From positions 62,001 through 126,000 of the forward strand of contig NZ_BAAADO010000002.1 in NCBI RefSeq assembly GCF_039522525.1: a DNA stretch of 64,000 nucleotides, read 5' to 3'. The position numbers and the translations under genes are program-made. The first letter of the stretch is position 1, and each line of letters opens with the position of its first letter. Below the pieces are notes generated by a model, which ran no database searches, was not told the DNA's origin, and saw only the letters and a program-made list of their open reading frames with translations. The DNA comes from Salinibacillus aidingensis (GTDB lineage Bacteria; Bacillota; Bacilli; Bacillales; Alkalibacillaceae). Below are positions 26,134 to 35,918 of this stretch, piece after piece.

Positions 26134-26931
26134 ATGTATTCGAAGGAAAAGCGAAGACAACTAATTCTTGAACGATTAGCAGAGGTAGAAAAAATAGACA
26201 TTGAAAAGCTTGCTGAAGAGCTTGATGTTTCCACAATGACAATCAGACGGGACTTATCCTATCTCGAGGAGCAGGAAGAAGTCATCCGAACCCACGGAGG
26301 CGCGGTATTAAATAAACCATTGATTAATGAGTCCCCTTTTCAGTTGAAAGAAGGCAAGCATTCTCAGCAGAAAAAGCATATTGCTCAAAAAGCAATCCAG
26401 CTTATTCCTGATCAGGCTACGATTCTATTGGATTCAGGGACAACGACTTTAGAGATTGCCAGATTGATGAAAAATCGATCTGACGTAACCATCGTAACCA
26501 ATGATATTAAGATTGCTGCTGAGCTAATGGACAGTGAGGTAAAGGTGATTATAACCGGTGGAGAACTTCAGAATCGTATCGGAGCGTTATTTGGAAATGT
26601 AACCGAAAACATTTTACGTGAAATCCATGTTGACCTCTTTTTCCTTGGGGCTCATGCCATTGATATAAATGCCGGAATAACAGCTCCCGGTTTTGAAAAG
26701 GCTTCCATTAAGAAGCTGATGATTGAAGCAGCTGATCAAGTCTGGCTTGTTTCAGATTCCAGTAAATTTAAACAAAAATCTTTCACAAAGGTTTGCAGTC
26801 TCTCTGAATTGGATGGAATCATTACCGATCAGACCATCGATAAAGAATATGAATCATTATTAAAAGAGCATTTAAACGTCATGAAAGCAAATGGGGGAAA
26901 CGATCATGAAAGTTGGAGTCATAGCAGATGA
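26134..26931 (+). CDS. DeoR-family transcription regulator
   Basis: A 265-residue DeoR/GlpR-type repressor. The N-terminal helix-turn-helix reads IEKLAEELDVSTMTIRRDL, with the typical IRTHGGAV wing. The C-terminal sugar-phosphate sensing domain contains LLDSGTTTLEIA and GGELQNRIGALFG. It probably represses the downstream kinase, dehydrogenase and permease genes and its own promoter, relieved by a phosphorylated intermediate. An AGGTGATG site precedes the ATG. It overlaps the next gene by 26 bases. Confidence 0.9.
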   Translation: MYSKEKRRQLILERLAEVEKIDIEKLAEELDVSTMTIRRDLSYLEEQEEVIRTHGGAVLNKPLINESPFQLKEGKHSQQKKHIAQKAIQLIPDQATILLDSGTTTLEIARLMKNRSDVTIVTNDIKIAAELMDSEVKVIITGGELQNRIGALFGNVTENILREIHVDLFFLGAHAIDINAGITAPGFEKASIKKLMIEAADQVWLVSDSSKFKQKSFTKVCSLSELDGIITDQTIDKEYESLLKEHLNVMKANGGNDHESWSHSR

Positions 26932-28201
26932 TTTAACTGGAGCTAATGGTACAGGTGTACGTTTATCAACTCAAGGATTCAGCTCTGCAACAATGATGTT
27001 TTACAATGAACCGACCTTTAATGGCAAGTATGATGCCATTTGTGTAGATACAGACAGCCGATATGCAGCAAGAGAGACATCAACCATGCGTGTGAAGACG
27101 GTAACAAATCATTTCAAAAACTGGGGTGCTGATATTGTTTGTAAACGCATTGACAGCACCATCAGAGGAACCAACATCGGTTCCGAACTCGAAACTCTTC
27201 TCACAGAACTAGGTGAGGATTCCGTGGCTGTTGTCGTTTCTTCCTTTCCGGATACCGGCAGAATCACATCAGGAGGCTACCTGTTAATTGATGGGATCCC
27301 TGTCCAGGAAACTGATGTAGCCAAGGATCCCGTTGCCCCTCTTCTCAAATCGTATGTACCGGATATTTTACAGAAAGACAATCCATATCCTGTTACACAC
27401 ATTGGACTTGAAACCGTTTTAGAAGGGAAATACGCACTGGAGGCAGCACTCAGAAAACAAATCAAGGAAGGAAACCGGGTTATTGTTGTTGATGCAGTTA
27501 CAGAGGACGAAATTGAAAGAATCGCACAGACCATGGCACGCATTAAAGAATACCAGCTGGTTCCGGTTGATCCAGGTCCTTTAACGGCAGAATACGCCCG
27601 AGCTTACAGCCAGAACTATGAGGCCAGTCAGAAAATTCTTGTAACCGTGGGCAGTGTTACGTCCATTAGTAAAAAGCAATTGCATTATTTAACCGATGGG
27701 ATGAACGCTGATCCCGTCTACGCGAATGTCGAAAAGCTCGCTACCACTTCCGATGAATCCTGGGATGAGGAAGTGAATCGTGTAACAAATTTAGCCTTAC
27801 AGAAAATTGAAAAGCAGGATCTTTTAGTCATCACCACCAATGCTCCTGATTCAAAAAAGATTGACTTAAAAGCAAAAGCCAAGGAAGCGGGAGTATCTAA
27901 AGATTTTCTGGCCAAACGTATTGCAGATGGTTTAGGTAAAATCACCCGAATGGTTATGGAAAAAACCACCCACGAAATTGGGGGAGTATTCTCAAGCGGT
28001 GGTGATATAACTGCATCGATTTGCTCGCTAAGCCGGGCGGATGGAATCAAATTAGAAGATGAAGTTCTTCCGCTTGTCGCTTATGGAACCCTCATTGGAG
28101 GCCACTTTGATGGACTCCCGATCATCACGAAAGGTGGGATGATTGGAAATAAAAAGGCAATGTACACATGCATTAAGTTTTTGTTATCCAAATGCCATTA
28201 A
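26906..28201 (+). CDS. dtnK: Four-carbon acid sugar kinase (DUF1537), DtnK-like
   Basis: A 431-residue kinase with the opening GVIADDLTGANGTGV and a C-terminal FSSGGDITASIC nucleotide-binding segment. With PdxA2 encoded next, it matches the D-threonate pathway: the kinase phosphorylates the acid at C4 and PdxA2 oxidises and decarboxylates it to dihydroxyacetone phosphate. D-threonate rather than erythronate is inferred from the PdxA2 pairing. The start at 26906 follows GGGGGAAACGATC. It overlaps deoR. Confidence 0.85.
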   Translation: MKVGVIADDLTGANGTGVRLSTQGFSSATMMFYNEPTFNGKYDAICVDTDSRYAARETSTMRVKTVTNHFKNWGADIVCKRIDSTIRGTNIGSELETLLTELGEDSVAVVVSSFPDTGRITSGGYLLIDGIPVQETDVAKDPVAPLLKSYVPDILQKDNPYPVTHIGLETVLEGKYALEAALRKQIKEGNRVIVVDAVTEDEIERIAQTMARIKEYQLVPVDPGPLTAEYARAYSQNYEASQKILVTVGSVTSISKKQLHYLTDGMNADPVYANVEKLATTSDESWDEEVNRVTNLALQKIEKQDLLVITTNAPDSKKIDLKAKAKEAGVSKDFLAKRIADGLGKITRMVMEKTTHEIGGVFSSGGDITASICSLSRADGIKLEDEVLPLVAYGTLIGGHFDGLPIITKGGMIGNKKAMYTCIKFLLSKCH

Positions 28202-28345
28202 AAGCACTAGTGCTGAAGCGCCCGTTTGCTAGCTTAGACGCCCGGATCTGATCAGACATAGGCTAAACACAGTAAATTCAAAGACATCCTGATGAAAGTC
28301 AGGAATGGCTTATCAAGAATCAACATTCTAAAGGAGGACATACAC

Positions 28346-29368
28346 ATGAAAACAGTAGAAAAATCCATTATTGCAATTCCAATGGGAGATCCAGCCGGAA
28401 TTGGTCCTGAAATCACAATGAAATCTCTGACCAAACAGAAGATTTATGATATTTGCAAGCCATTAGTCGTTGGTGATGCAAAGGTTATTGAAAAAGCCAT
28501 ATCTATCGTTGAGGCTGATTTAGAAATTAACGTAATCAGTTCTCCGGAAGAAGGAAAATACGAGCTGGGAACCGTGGACCTGATTGACTTGGATAATATT
28601 GATATGAATCAGTTTGAATATGGAGAAGTGTCTGCCCAGTGTGGTCAGGGTGCGTTCGAATATATCAAAACATCCGTTGACTTAGCCATGGATGGAAAGG
28701 TAAAAGCACTGGCTACCACCCCAATTAACAAAGAATCACTGAAAGCTGCAAAAGTGCCTTACATCGGACACACTGAGATGCTTGAGGATTTGGCGGGAGC
28801 AAAAGATCCACTGACCATGTTCGAGGTAAATGGAATGAGAATTTTCTTCCTGACACGCCATTTATCTCTAAAAGATGCCATTAATCAAATGACAAAAGAG
28901 CGTGTCCGTAACTACCTGAATCGCTGTGACCAGGCATTACAACGATTAGGGGTTGAAAGCAGAAAATTTGCTGTAGCCGGATTAAATCCACACAGTGGTG
29001 AAGGCGGTCTGTTCGGTATGGAGGAAGTTGAACAAATCACACCAGGCATTGAAGCAGCCCAAGAAGATAGAATTGATGTAACAGGACCTGTACCAGCGGA
29101 CTCTGTGTTCTTTCAGGCTTTAAATGGAAAATATGATGCAGTATTGTCTCTCTACCATGACCAGGGACATATTGCAGCGAAAATGACGGACTTCCACCGT
29201 ACTGTATCTATTACCAACAGTCTTCCATTCTTGAGAACATCCGTTGATCACGGAACCGCTTTTGATATTGCGGGTAAAAACATTGCGGAAAGCATCAGCA
29301 TGGAAGAGTGTATTAAGGTTGCCGGGGAATATGCACCGCGTTTTACAGCTGAGAGTCTGACAAAATAA
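28346..29368 (+). CDS. pdxA2: PdxA2, 4-phospho-threonate dehydrogenase
   Basis: A 340-residue protein of the PdxA family: IPMGDPAGIGPEI at the N-terminus, metal-binding histidines in IGHTEML, LYHDQGHIAAKM and SVDHGTAFDIAGK. Association with a DUF1537 kinase and a GntP permease, and not with vitamin B6 genes, marks it as the catabolic PdxA2 branch. AAAGGAGG lies 8 bases before the ATG at 28346. The 144 bases upstream contain a GCACTAGTGC palindrome and a small CCTGA/TCAGG hairpin of unknown role. Confidence 0.85.
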   Translation: MKTVEKSIIAIPMGDPAGIGPEITMKSLTKQKIYDICKPLVVGDAKVIEKAISIVEADLEINVISSPEEGKYELGTVDLIDLDNIDMNQFEYGEVSAQCGQGAFEYIKTSVDLAMDGKVKALATTPINKESLKAAKVPYIGHTEMLEDLAGAKDPLTMFEVNGMRIFFLTRHLSLKDAINQMTKERVRNYLNRCDQALQRLGVESRKFAVAGLNPHSGEGGLFGMEEVEQITPGIEAAQEDRIDVTGPVPADSVFFQALNGKYDAVLSLYHDQGHIAAKMTDFHRTVSITNSLPFLRTSVDHGTAFDIAGKNIAESISMEECIKVAGEYAPRFTAESLTK

Positions 29369-29481
29369 GTTTTTACAAAGCTATTTAGCCTAGAAGCTCT
29401 GTAACATGATAAAGGATGGTGCCTCTCATCATCCTTTATCTCTCAAATAAAATTGTAATCGCATTCAAAGGGGGAAGAGAA

Positions 29482-30861
29482 ATGGATTCCGTATCCGGAA
29501 CACAAATGATTGCCGGCTTAGTATTAGCCGTCATTGTCTTAATTTTACTTATTCTGAAGACGAAGGTGCACACATTTTTAGCACTCATCATTGCCGCATC
29601 AATCGCAGGTTTAATAGGCGGAATGGCCCCACCTGCTGTTGCAGACGCAATTTCGTCAGGATTTGGCGGAACGTTGGGATCTGTCGGTATTGTCATTGGA
29701 CTTGGAGTAATGATGGGCCGCTTACTGGAAGTCTCAGGAGCTGCCGAAACCTTAGCCTATTCACTCATTCGATTTGTAGGTAAGAAAAAGGAAGAATGGG
29801 CGATGGCAATTGCCGGTTTCATTATTTCCATTCCGATTTTCGTGGACTCAGCCTTTGTTATTTTAAACCCTTTGGTCAAATCCCTTTCAAGACGAACAGG
29901 TAAATCAGTGGTTTCCATCGGGGTAGCTTTAGCAGCGGGACTTGTTGTCACACACTCATTAGTCCCACCAACCCCAGGACCTTTAGGAGTAGCCGGTATT
30001 TTTGGCGTTGATATTGGACTCGTTATTCTTTTAGGAATTTTATTCAGTATCCCACTAGTAGTTGTCGGAGTATTATACGCAAAATGGGTTGGCAAAAAAA
30101 TCTATCAGCTTCCTGATGAGGAATCTGATACAGGATTCTCCCGTCCTGACAAAGAAATGGGATATCCGGAACTACTGGAGATTATGGACGAAAGATCCAA
30201 AAAGCTTCCTTCATTAGGAAGATCCATGGCACCGATTTTAATTCCGATTTTGCTTATTTTCATGAATACAACTCTATCAGCTTTAGATTTAACGGAAGGC
30301 CTTTACAGCTATATTCTATTCTTAGGACAACCAATTATAGCTGTCGGAATCGGCTTACTGCTGGCGATTTATCTACTCGTTCGGGATATCAGCCGTGATG
30401 ATGCACTGAAACGCATGGAGGAAGGCGTACAGACAGCTGGTATTATCCTTCTTGTTACCGGTGCTGGTGGTGCCTTGGGTGAAGTACTTGCCCAAAGCGG
30501 TGCTGGCGATTATATCGCAAACCAGGTTGCCGAATTTCCATTACCAGCAATCCTGATTCCATTCTTTATCGCATCCTTTGTACGTGTTATCCAAGGGAGT
30601 GGAACGGTATCCATGATGACAGCCGCTTCCATCTCAGCACCAATCCTGGCTACATTAGATGTCAACATGGCACTAGCCGTAGTTGCAGCTACAATGGGTT
30701 CTCTTGTATTCTCATACTTTAACGACAGCTTCTTCTGGGTCGTAAACCGTATGCTTGGAATCACCAATGTAAAAGAACAAATGCTGGTATGGTCCGTCCC
30801 AACTACTGTCATGTGGTTTGTCGCTATGATTCTATTACTTGTAGCGAATGTGTTTATCTAG
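29482..30861 (+). CDS. GntP-family permease
   Basis: A 459-residue membrane protein with about twelve hydrophobic segments and family features such as TPGPLGVAGIFGVDIG and RVIQGSGTVSMMTAAS. GntP carriers import gluconate and related sugar acids; here a four-carbon acid such as threonate is the likely cargo. AAGGGGGA precedes the ATG at 29482. Its TAG stop is fused to a REP-like repeat (30861), and a terminator follows. Confidence 0.88.
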   Translation: MDSVSGTQMIAGLVLAVIVLILLILKTKVHTFLALIIAASIAGLIGGMAPPAVADAISSGFGGTLGSVGIVIGLGVMMGRLLEVSGAAETLAYSLIRFVGKKKEEWAMAIAGFIISIPIFVDSAFVILNPLVKSLSRRTGKSVVSIGVALAAGLVVTHSLVPPTPGPLGVAGIFGVDIGLVILLGILFSIPLVVVGVLYAKWVGKKIYQLPDEESDTGFSRPDKEMGYPELLEIMDERSKKLPSLGRSMAPILIPILLIFMNTTLSALDLTEGLYSYILFLGQPIIAVGIGLLLAIYLLVRDISRDDALKRMEEGVQTAGIILLVTGAGGALGEVLAQSGAGDYIANQVAEFPLPAILIPFFIASFVRVIQGSGTVSMMTAASISAPILATLDVNMALAVVAATMGSLVFSYFNDSFFWVVNRMLGITNVKEQMLVWSVPTTVMWFVAMILLLVANVFI

Positions 30862-30890
30862 GTGCCTGTCACTACCCGAATTTTGTCGAA
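30861..30890. repeat. REP-like repeat, type 1, reverse
   Basis: Begins on the last base of the GntP stop codon (TAG followed by GTGCC) and lies before the operon's terminator. Confidence 0.92.
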
Positions 30891-30900
30891 TTCACCAATA

Positions 30901-30937
30901 AAAAATGGCTCCGGCGTTATTTCCCGAGCCATTTTTT
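30901..30937 (+). terminator. Terminator of the four-carbon acid operon
   Basis: AAAAATGGCTCCGG and the CGAGCC arm form a stem followed by seven T residues. It can also work on the minus strand. Confidence 0.8.
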
Positions 30938-31044
30938 TCAAATCTATGTGATAGTGTGGGGACCCTTTTGTTCTCATCCTTTGCCGACTAAGATTAATGG
31001 CTTAATCCATCAGACAGATATCGCAACACTTGGTATGGTCAACC

Positions 31045-31803
31045 CTAACCTCTATACCCTAACTCTCTGGAAATCTCTTCTGCAGTTTTTCGTGTTTCTT
31101 CTAAAATGATTTCCTCACGTGCTTTTGAGTAGTCGGTAATGGGAATACTGACCCCTAAAGCAGCAACTGTTTCCCCATAAAAGTCTTTTATAGGATAGGA
31201 AAAGCCCATGGTATCCCGGTAATGTTCTGCTTTACTGATTGAATATCCTCGTTGTTTAATGACATCCAATTCCTGTTTTAATTGCTCTAGATTATCTATG
31301 GTATTTTCAGTCATCTTTTCAAGCGTTATATTCTGCAGATAATCCTCACGATCCTCGTCATTCATATAGGCAAGCAGTAATTTAGGAGCTGAACCCGCAT
31401 ATAGAGGAGACCGGCCTCCTACATGTATGACGAGCCGTACAGGTTTCGTGCTATCCAGTTTTTCTACATAAATAGCCTCATCCCCCTCTATCACTGCCAT
31501 TTGTACCAGTTCATTTAACTTTGAATTTAACTTTCTCATATACGGAAGGGCTATTTTTCGATATTCCAGCTGATCACTGACACGCTTTCCTAACTCTAAT
31601 AATTTTAAGCCGAGCCGATACCTGACATCATGACTGGACCTTTTAACTTTCACTAATAATCCCGCTTCCTCCAGTGAGGTAACAAGCCTGAACACGGTAG
31701 TCTTGGGGTAGTTTGATTCCTCCACCAAATCATATAGTGTCATTTCGGATTTGTCTTTAAAACAGTCTAATAACTTTATAGCCTTTAATAAACTTTGACT
31801 CAT
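31045..31803 (-). CDS. IclR-family transcription regulator
   Basis: A 252-residue IclR protein. The N-terminal winged helix reads MTLYDLVEESNYPKTTVFRLV; the effector domain includes VGGRSPLYAGSAPKLLLAY and a SYPIKDFYGETVAALGVS segment. It follows the permease gene by 36 bases and is transcribed with it. It may also act on the palindrome at 41973-41993 upstream of the beta-oxidation operon, whose TTCCGC/GTGGAA form resembles IclR-family operators (inference). AGGGTGA precedes the ATG. Confidence 0.9.
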   Translation of the reverse strand: MSQSLLKAIKLLDCFKDKSEMTLYDLVEESNYPKTTVFRLVTSLEEAGLLVKVKRSSHDVRYRLGLKLLELGKRVSDQLEYRKIALPYMRKLNSKLNELVQMAVIEGDEAIYVEKLDSTKPVRLVIHVGGRSPLYAGSAPKLLLAYMNDEDREDYLQNITLEKMTENTIDNLEQLKQELDVIKQRGYSISKAEHYRDTMGFSYPIKDFYGETVAALGVSIPITDYSKAREEIILEETRKTAEEISRELGYRG

Positions 31804-31839
31804 AAACCATTCACCCTATTTATTTCATGTTTTGTTATG

Positions 31840-33171
31840 CTATAAAACATCTATAATATACACATATATAAAAGCACATAGAGTAACCGCAAAGAAATAC
31901 TTTCCATTCCATCGATACGCAACAGTCCAGCCGTCATTTCTGACACAGTTACTTATAATGATGTTTAGTGCGTTTAATGGACTGATGGCAGATGATAACA
32001 TCCACGCAAACGTACACATAAAAGCAATGGCCATCGCACTGACCTGAATATCTGTTGATAATAGTAGTGTTAATATGATAGGCACAACTATGATTTGATG
32101 CATACCAAACAACGCCATAATAGTCACTAATAAGAGGATAAGTAAAAATAAAAGGAATATAGAGATTTGTGATGACCAGACCAAAATCGCTCCAACTACA
32201 TCAACAATTCTTGTGTTCACCAGCGCATTTCCAAAAAGACCCGCACTTAAAAAGATCGCAATTTCCATATTTATTCCATTTGCTACTTGCTTTTTATATG
32301 GAAGGAACACCTCTTTAATTCTCCCCCACTTTTGTCGTATGACTGCCCATACAACAGGAATAATAATACAGTTCATACAAACAAGGGTTAACATTGGCTG
32401 GTCAATGATTGCTTCCTGTAAAACTAATAACATGAGGAGACTAACAACGAAAACTAGCAGAAGAACAAAATTCTTGTTTTGATTGTCTTCTTTCAGGGAA
32501 ATTTTTTCCGGAATTTCATCATCTCTTTTCCGGGGGCGCAGAATAAAAAAACCAATCAGGATTTGTATAACTGCAAATATAATTCCAATGGGCATATAGT
32601 TCAAGTAGGACATCTCCAAGGTAAACAGAACAATACCGACTGAAGCGAAAAATGGTGACCAGATAATCGAAGGGGTAAATCCACTATAATAAGCCTGCGA
32701 AAGCATTTTAGGCTGAATTTTTATATCCTTCAGAAAACCATGAACGATTCTAAGTGCACCCATATTTAAAATAGGAGCTAGACTAAGCATAAAACCGCTT
32801 GTTCCATAAAAGGTTTTTTGCTCATCGTCGTTTCTTTTTTCAAACATAGTCACAACTCCATCAATAATACCTTCCTGCCTCAAAGGTATGGATAATAATG
32901 GAGCTAAAATAATAATAGATAATAGTGCAAGATTTTGAGTGATCCCATTAAACAGATTCAAGCCTGTATAGCCTTGGAAAAAATGAATCAAAATTCCCAG
33001 CAAAAATAGACTTCCTGTTAAGATTTTTCTCTTGGGGTTTAATTTATTATAAACCATTAAGAAAACAAAAATACAAAGGACCTGTAAGACTAGATTCATT
33101 GTATCGTAGTTTAGCAATTGAGTTAAAAGATATAGGCCACTTATACTAATAATCATACAAAAACGAAACAT
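31840..33171 (-). CDS. Ion-transporter-superfamily-like membrane permease
   Basis: A 443-residue protein with about twelve hydrophobic segments and a charged cytoplasmic loop (RPRKRDDEIPEK) in the middle. Symmetric motifs GFTPSIIWSPFFAS and SSAISPLNALNI resemble the re-entrant loops of DctM/CitM-type carriers. The substrate is unknown. A dehydrogenase remnant precedes it and an IclR regulator follows, suggesting an organic acid. The start ATG 33171 has AGGAAAG about 10 bases upstream. Confidence 0.65.
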   Translation of the reverse strand: MFRFCMIISISGLYLLTQLLNYDTMNLVLQVLCIFVFLMVYNKLNPKRKILTGSLFLLGILIHFFQGYTGLNLFNGITQNLALLSIIILAPLLSIPLRQEGIIDGVVTMFEKRNDDEQKTFYGTSGFMLSLAPILNMGALRIVHGFLKDIKIQPKMLSQAYYSGFTPSIIWSPFFASVGIVLFTLEMSYLNYMPIGIIFAVIQILIGFFILRPRKRDDEIPEKISLKEDNQNKNFVLLLVFVVSLLMLLVLQEAIIDQPMLTLVCMNCIIIPVVWAVIRQKWGRIKEVFLPYKKQVANGINMEIAIFLSAGLFGNALVNTRIVDVVGAILVWSSQISIFLLFLLILLLVTIMALFGMHQIIVVPIILTLLLSTDIQVSAMAIAFMCTFAWMLSSAISPLNALNIIISNCVRNDGWTVAYRWNGKYFFAVTLCAFIYVYIIDVL

Positions 33172-33230
33172 AATCAAACCAGCTTTCCTAAATATTCCCT
33201 AAATAAACTAAGATTGTATGAAGCCTATGT

Positions 33231-33497
33231 TTAATAGCTAGTTAAAAGCTTAATAAATTGGTCCCCAACCTCTTCTGTTGATGCATCTCCTCCAAAATCC
33301 GGGGTTAATACCTCCCCTTCATCGATGATTTGTTTAATCGTTGAAACAATTTTTCTCCCCCATTCCTCTTCACCAAAATGGTCCATCATCTGGGCAACAG
33401 ACCAGATGGCAGCCAAAGGATTAGCTAATCCCTGACCGGCAATATCAGGCGCTGATCCATGCACGGGTTCAAACATGGATGGGCTCCATCGTTTTCC
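33231..33497 (-). pseudogene. 3' fragment of a tartrate/isopropylmalate dehydrogenase gene
   Basis: Encodes only the last 85 or so residues of a beta-decarboxylating dehydrogenase: SPSMFEPVHGSAPDIAG, ANPLAAIWSVAQMM and a normal C-terminus. The SMFEPVHGSAP form and C-terminal length resemble tartrate dehydrogenase more than LeuB. A stop codon lies eight codons before the homologous part, and the NAD-binding and catalytic N-terminal three quarters are absent. It precedes the permease on the same strand, so the original operon was probably dehydrogenase-permease-IclR. Confidence 0.8.
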
Positions 33498-33511
33498 CTA
33501 ATAATCGTGAA

Positions 33512-33536
33512 GACTGGCAACTACAGGTTGCCAGTC
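33512..33536 (-). terminator. Hairpin at the end of the beta-oxidation operon
   Basis: GACTGGCAAC and GTTGCCAGTC form a perfect 10-bp stem with a five-base loop, 9 bases past the thiolase stop. The T tract is weak, but position and stability suggest termination or mRNA protection. Confidence 0.65.
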
Positions 33537-33544
33537 ACTTCCGT

Positions 33545-34738
33545 TTATTGCAAATATTCTATGATCGTTGAGATTCCCTGTCCTCCACCTATACACAGGG
33601 TAACCAGGCCGTACTTTTCGCCTCTTCTTTCCATTTCATGCAGAAGCTTTGTTGTAATTATCGCCCCGGTGGCACCAATCGGATGACCAAGGGCTATGGC
33701 ACCACCATTGACATTTACTTTGTTCAGATCCATGTTTGCTTCACGGATAACCGCAATGGACTGAGCAGCAAATGCTTCATTTAATTCGATCAGCCCGATA
33801 TCTTCCATTGATAGATTTGCCTGCTTTAATGCTTTTGCCGTAGACTCAACAGGTCCAATTCCCATGATGTCCGGTGATACACCACTGGTCGCCTGGGCAA
33901 TAATTCTCGCCTGAGGCTTGATTCCATACTCATCCACTTTTTCCTTATTCATCATTAACAGGGCTGCTGCTCCATCATTACGTCCACTGGCATTTCCTGG
34001 TGTAACGGAACCCCCATCTTTAAATACGGCAGGAAGTGTGCTTAATTTTTCTAACGATGTCAGTCTTGGATGTTCGTCTGTATCAAATGTGAGCGTTTTT
34101 TTCCGTTCTTTTACTTCAAAGGGTACAATTTCATCTTCAAATCGGCCTGTTTTGATAGCCTGATCTGCAAGCTCCTGGCTGCGTTGAGCAAATTCATCCT
34201 GTTCTTTTCGGGAAATCTGATATTTTTCGGCCAGATTTTCTGCTGTTAGCCCCATGGTTAGCTCACCATATTCTTCTCTTGGCTGGGAGCATGGCTGACT
34301 TTCTGTATTCGGATCCACTAAAACTCCGTTGCCAGCTTTATATCCATACCTGGCATTTCGCAGGTAAAAGGGAGCTGTACTCATGCTTTCTGCTCCACCT
34401 GCAACAACGACATCAGACAAACCGAGTTTAAGTTGCATATCCGCATTATTTATAGCCTGTAATCCGGAGCCACATTGCCGGTGTACTGTATAACCAGATA
34501 CACTTACAGGTAAGCCTGCACGCAATGCCGCCAGTCTTCCCAGGTTTGCCTGATCCTGACTTTGCTTAGCCTGACCCAGAATGACTTCATCCACTTCTAC
34601 GTCCGCTCCATATCTATTAAGGACTTCCCGAATCACTTTTTCTCCCAGATAATCAGGAGTTACATCCTTTAATGTTCCTCCCATTTTTCCTACTGCTGTA
34701 CGCACAGAACCAATAATATAGGATTCTCTTAATTCCAT
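33545..34738 (-). CDS. Acetyl-CoA C-acyltransferase (thiolase)
   Basis: A 397-residue thiolase II. The acyl-enzyme cysteine is in HRQCGSGLQAI (about residue 88), the histidine in ALGHPIGATGA, and the second cysteine in TLCIGGGQG. It cleaves 3-ketoacyl-CoA or condenses two acetyl-CoA. It is the last gene of the operon, one base after the acyl-CoA dehydrogenase stop. Together with the other enzymes it completes a beta-oxidation cycle for short or medium acyl chains. Confidence 0.93.
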   Translation of the reverse strand: MELRESYIIGSVRTAVGKMGGTLKDVTPDYLGEKVIREVLNRYGADVEVDEVILGQAKQSQDQANLGRLAALRAGLPVSVSGYTVHRQCGSGLQAINNADMQLKLGLSDVVVAGGAESMSTAPFYLRNARYGYKAGNGVLVDPNTESQPCSQPREEYGELTMGLTAENLAEKYQISRKEQDEFAQRSQELADQAIKTGRFEDEIVPFEVKERKKTLTFDTDEHPRLTSLEKLSTLPAVFKDGGSVTPGNASGRNDGAAALLMMNKEKVDEYGIKPQARIIAQATSGVSPDIMGIGPVESTAKALKQANLSMEDIGLIELNEAFAAQSIAVIREANMDLNKVNVNGGAIALGHPIGATGAIITTKLLHEMERRGEKYGLVTLCIGGGQGISTIIEYLQ

Positions 34739-34739
34739 T

Positions 34740-35900
34740 TTATCCTTCCCTTCTCTTTAATTCGCGAATTAACTCCCCAGCAATGATATTTCGTTGAATT
34801 TCAGATGTACCTTCATAGATTTTGGTAATCCGAGCATCACGGTAATAGCGTTCAATTGGGTAATCCTTCATGTATCCAATGCCTCCGTGAATTTGGACAG
34901 CGAGGTCAGCTACTTTGTTATAGACTTCTGAGCCATATAATTTAGCAATCGCCGCTTCTTTTACCACACGCTGCTTTTGATCGGTCATCCATGCCACCCG
35001 GTATGTCAAGGATTTTAACGTTTCGATCTGCATACTAATATCCGCCAGCATATTCTGGATGGTTTGGATTTCCAAAATTGGTTTACCGAACTGCTCCCGC
35101 TCTTTTGCGTAGCTTAGGCAATGCTCCAGTAATTTTTCACAGGAGCCCAGGTTTCGAGCCGCTAGACCTGCACGACCATTGGCAAGTACCTTTAATGCAT
35201 TTACATAGCCCTGCCCTTCTTCACCCAGTACATTTTCAGCCGGGACTTCCATATCTTCAAAAAATAATTCCGCAGAGTGAGATCCCCTAAGTCCCATTTT
35301 TTCTTCTACACTACCTAAAGAAAAACCAGGGAAATCCTTCTCAACAATAAATGAAGTAATTCCTTTGGCACCCTTTTCAGGATCTGTAACAGCCATAACA
35401 GTGAAAACATTCGCATCAACAGCATTGGTGATATAGTGTTTGGATCCGTTAATGATATATTTATCCCCTTTTTTTACAGCTGTTGTTTTTAAATTTGCAG
35501 CATTTGAGCCCGCAGATGGTTCCGTTAGGGCAAACGCGCCAATCCATTCACCTGTGGCCATTTTCGGTAAGTATTTCTGTTTTTGCTCTTCTGTTCCAAA
35601 CTCGACAATACCGACTGTCCCGATTCCGGTATGTGCTCCGATCAAAGTTGTAAAACCGTTATGAGTTTTGCCAAGCTCCTCAAATACGGCACATTTATCG
35701 ACCATGCCAAGGCCCAGGCCCCCATACTCTTCAGGGATACTTAGACTGAACAATCCCATTTCTTTGGACTGTTCAATGATTTTTTCCGGGATTTCATTGT
35801 TTTCTTCAATTTCCATTGCAACCGGTTCCACTTCTTCTTTTACAAATTTACGCACATTTTCACGTAAGAACTCTATTTCTTCTGATAAAGTAAAATCCAT
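34740..35900 (-). CDS. Acyl-CoA dehydrogenase
   Basis: A 386-residue flavoprotein of the short/medium-chain class. FAD-binding AFALTEPSAGSNA and the C-terminal HGGIGYMKDYPIERYYRDARI segment are present, with the catalytic base glutamate in IYEGTSEIQRN. It makes the first double bond in beta-oxidation and passes electrons to ETF. 18 bases separate it from the hydratase gene upstream. Confidence 0.94.
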   Translation of the reverse strand: MDFTLSEEIEFLRENVRKFVKEEVEPVAMEIEENNEIPEKIIEQSKEMGLFSLSIPEEYGGLGLGMVDKCAVFEELGKTHNGFTTLIGAHTGIGTVGIVEFGTEEQKQKYLPKMATGEWIGAFALTEPSAGSNAANLKTTAVKKGDKYIINGSKHYITNAVDANVFTVMAVTDPEKGAKGITSFIVEKDFPGFSLGSVEEKMGLRGSHSAELFFEDMEVPAENVLGEEGQGYVNALKVLANGRAGLAARNLGSCEKLLEHCLSYAKEREQFGKPILEIQTIQNMLADISMQIETLKSLTYRVAWMTDQKQRVVKEAAIAKLYGSEVYNKVADLAVQIHGGIGYMKDYPIERYYRDARITKIYEGTSEIQRNIIAGELIRELKRREG

Positions 35901-35918
35901 AATTGATAGCCCCTTTTC

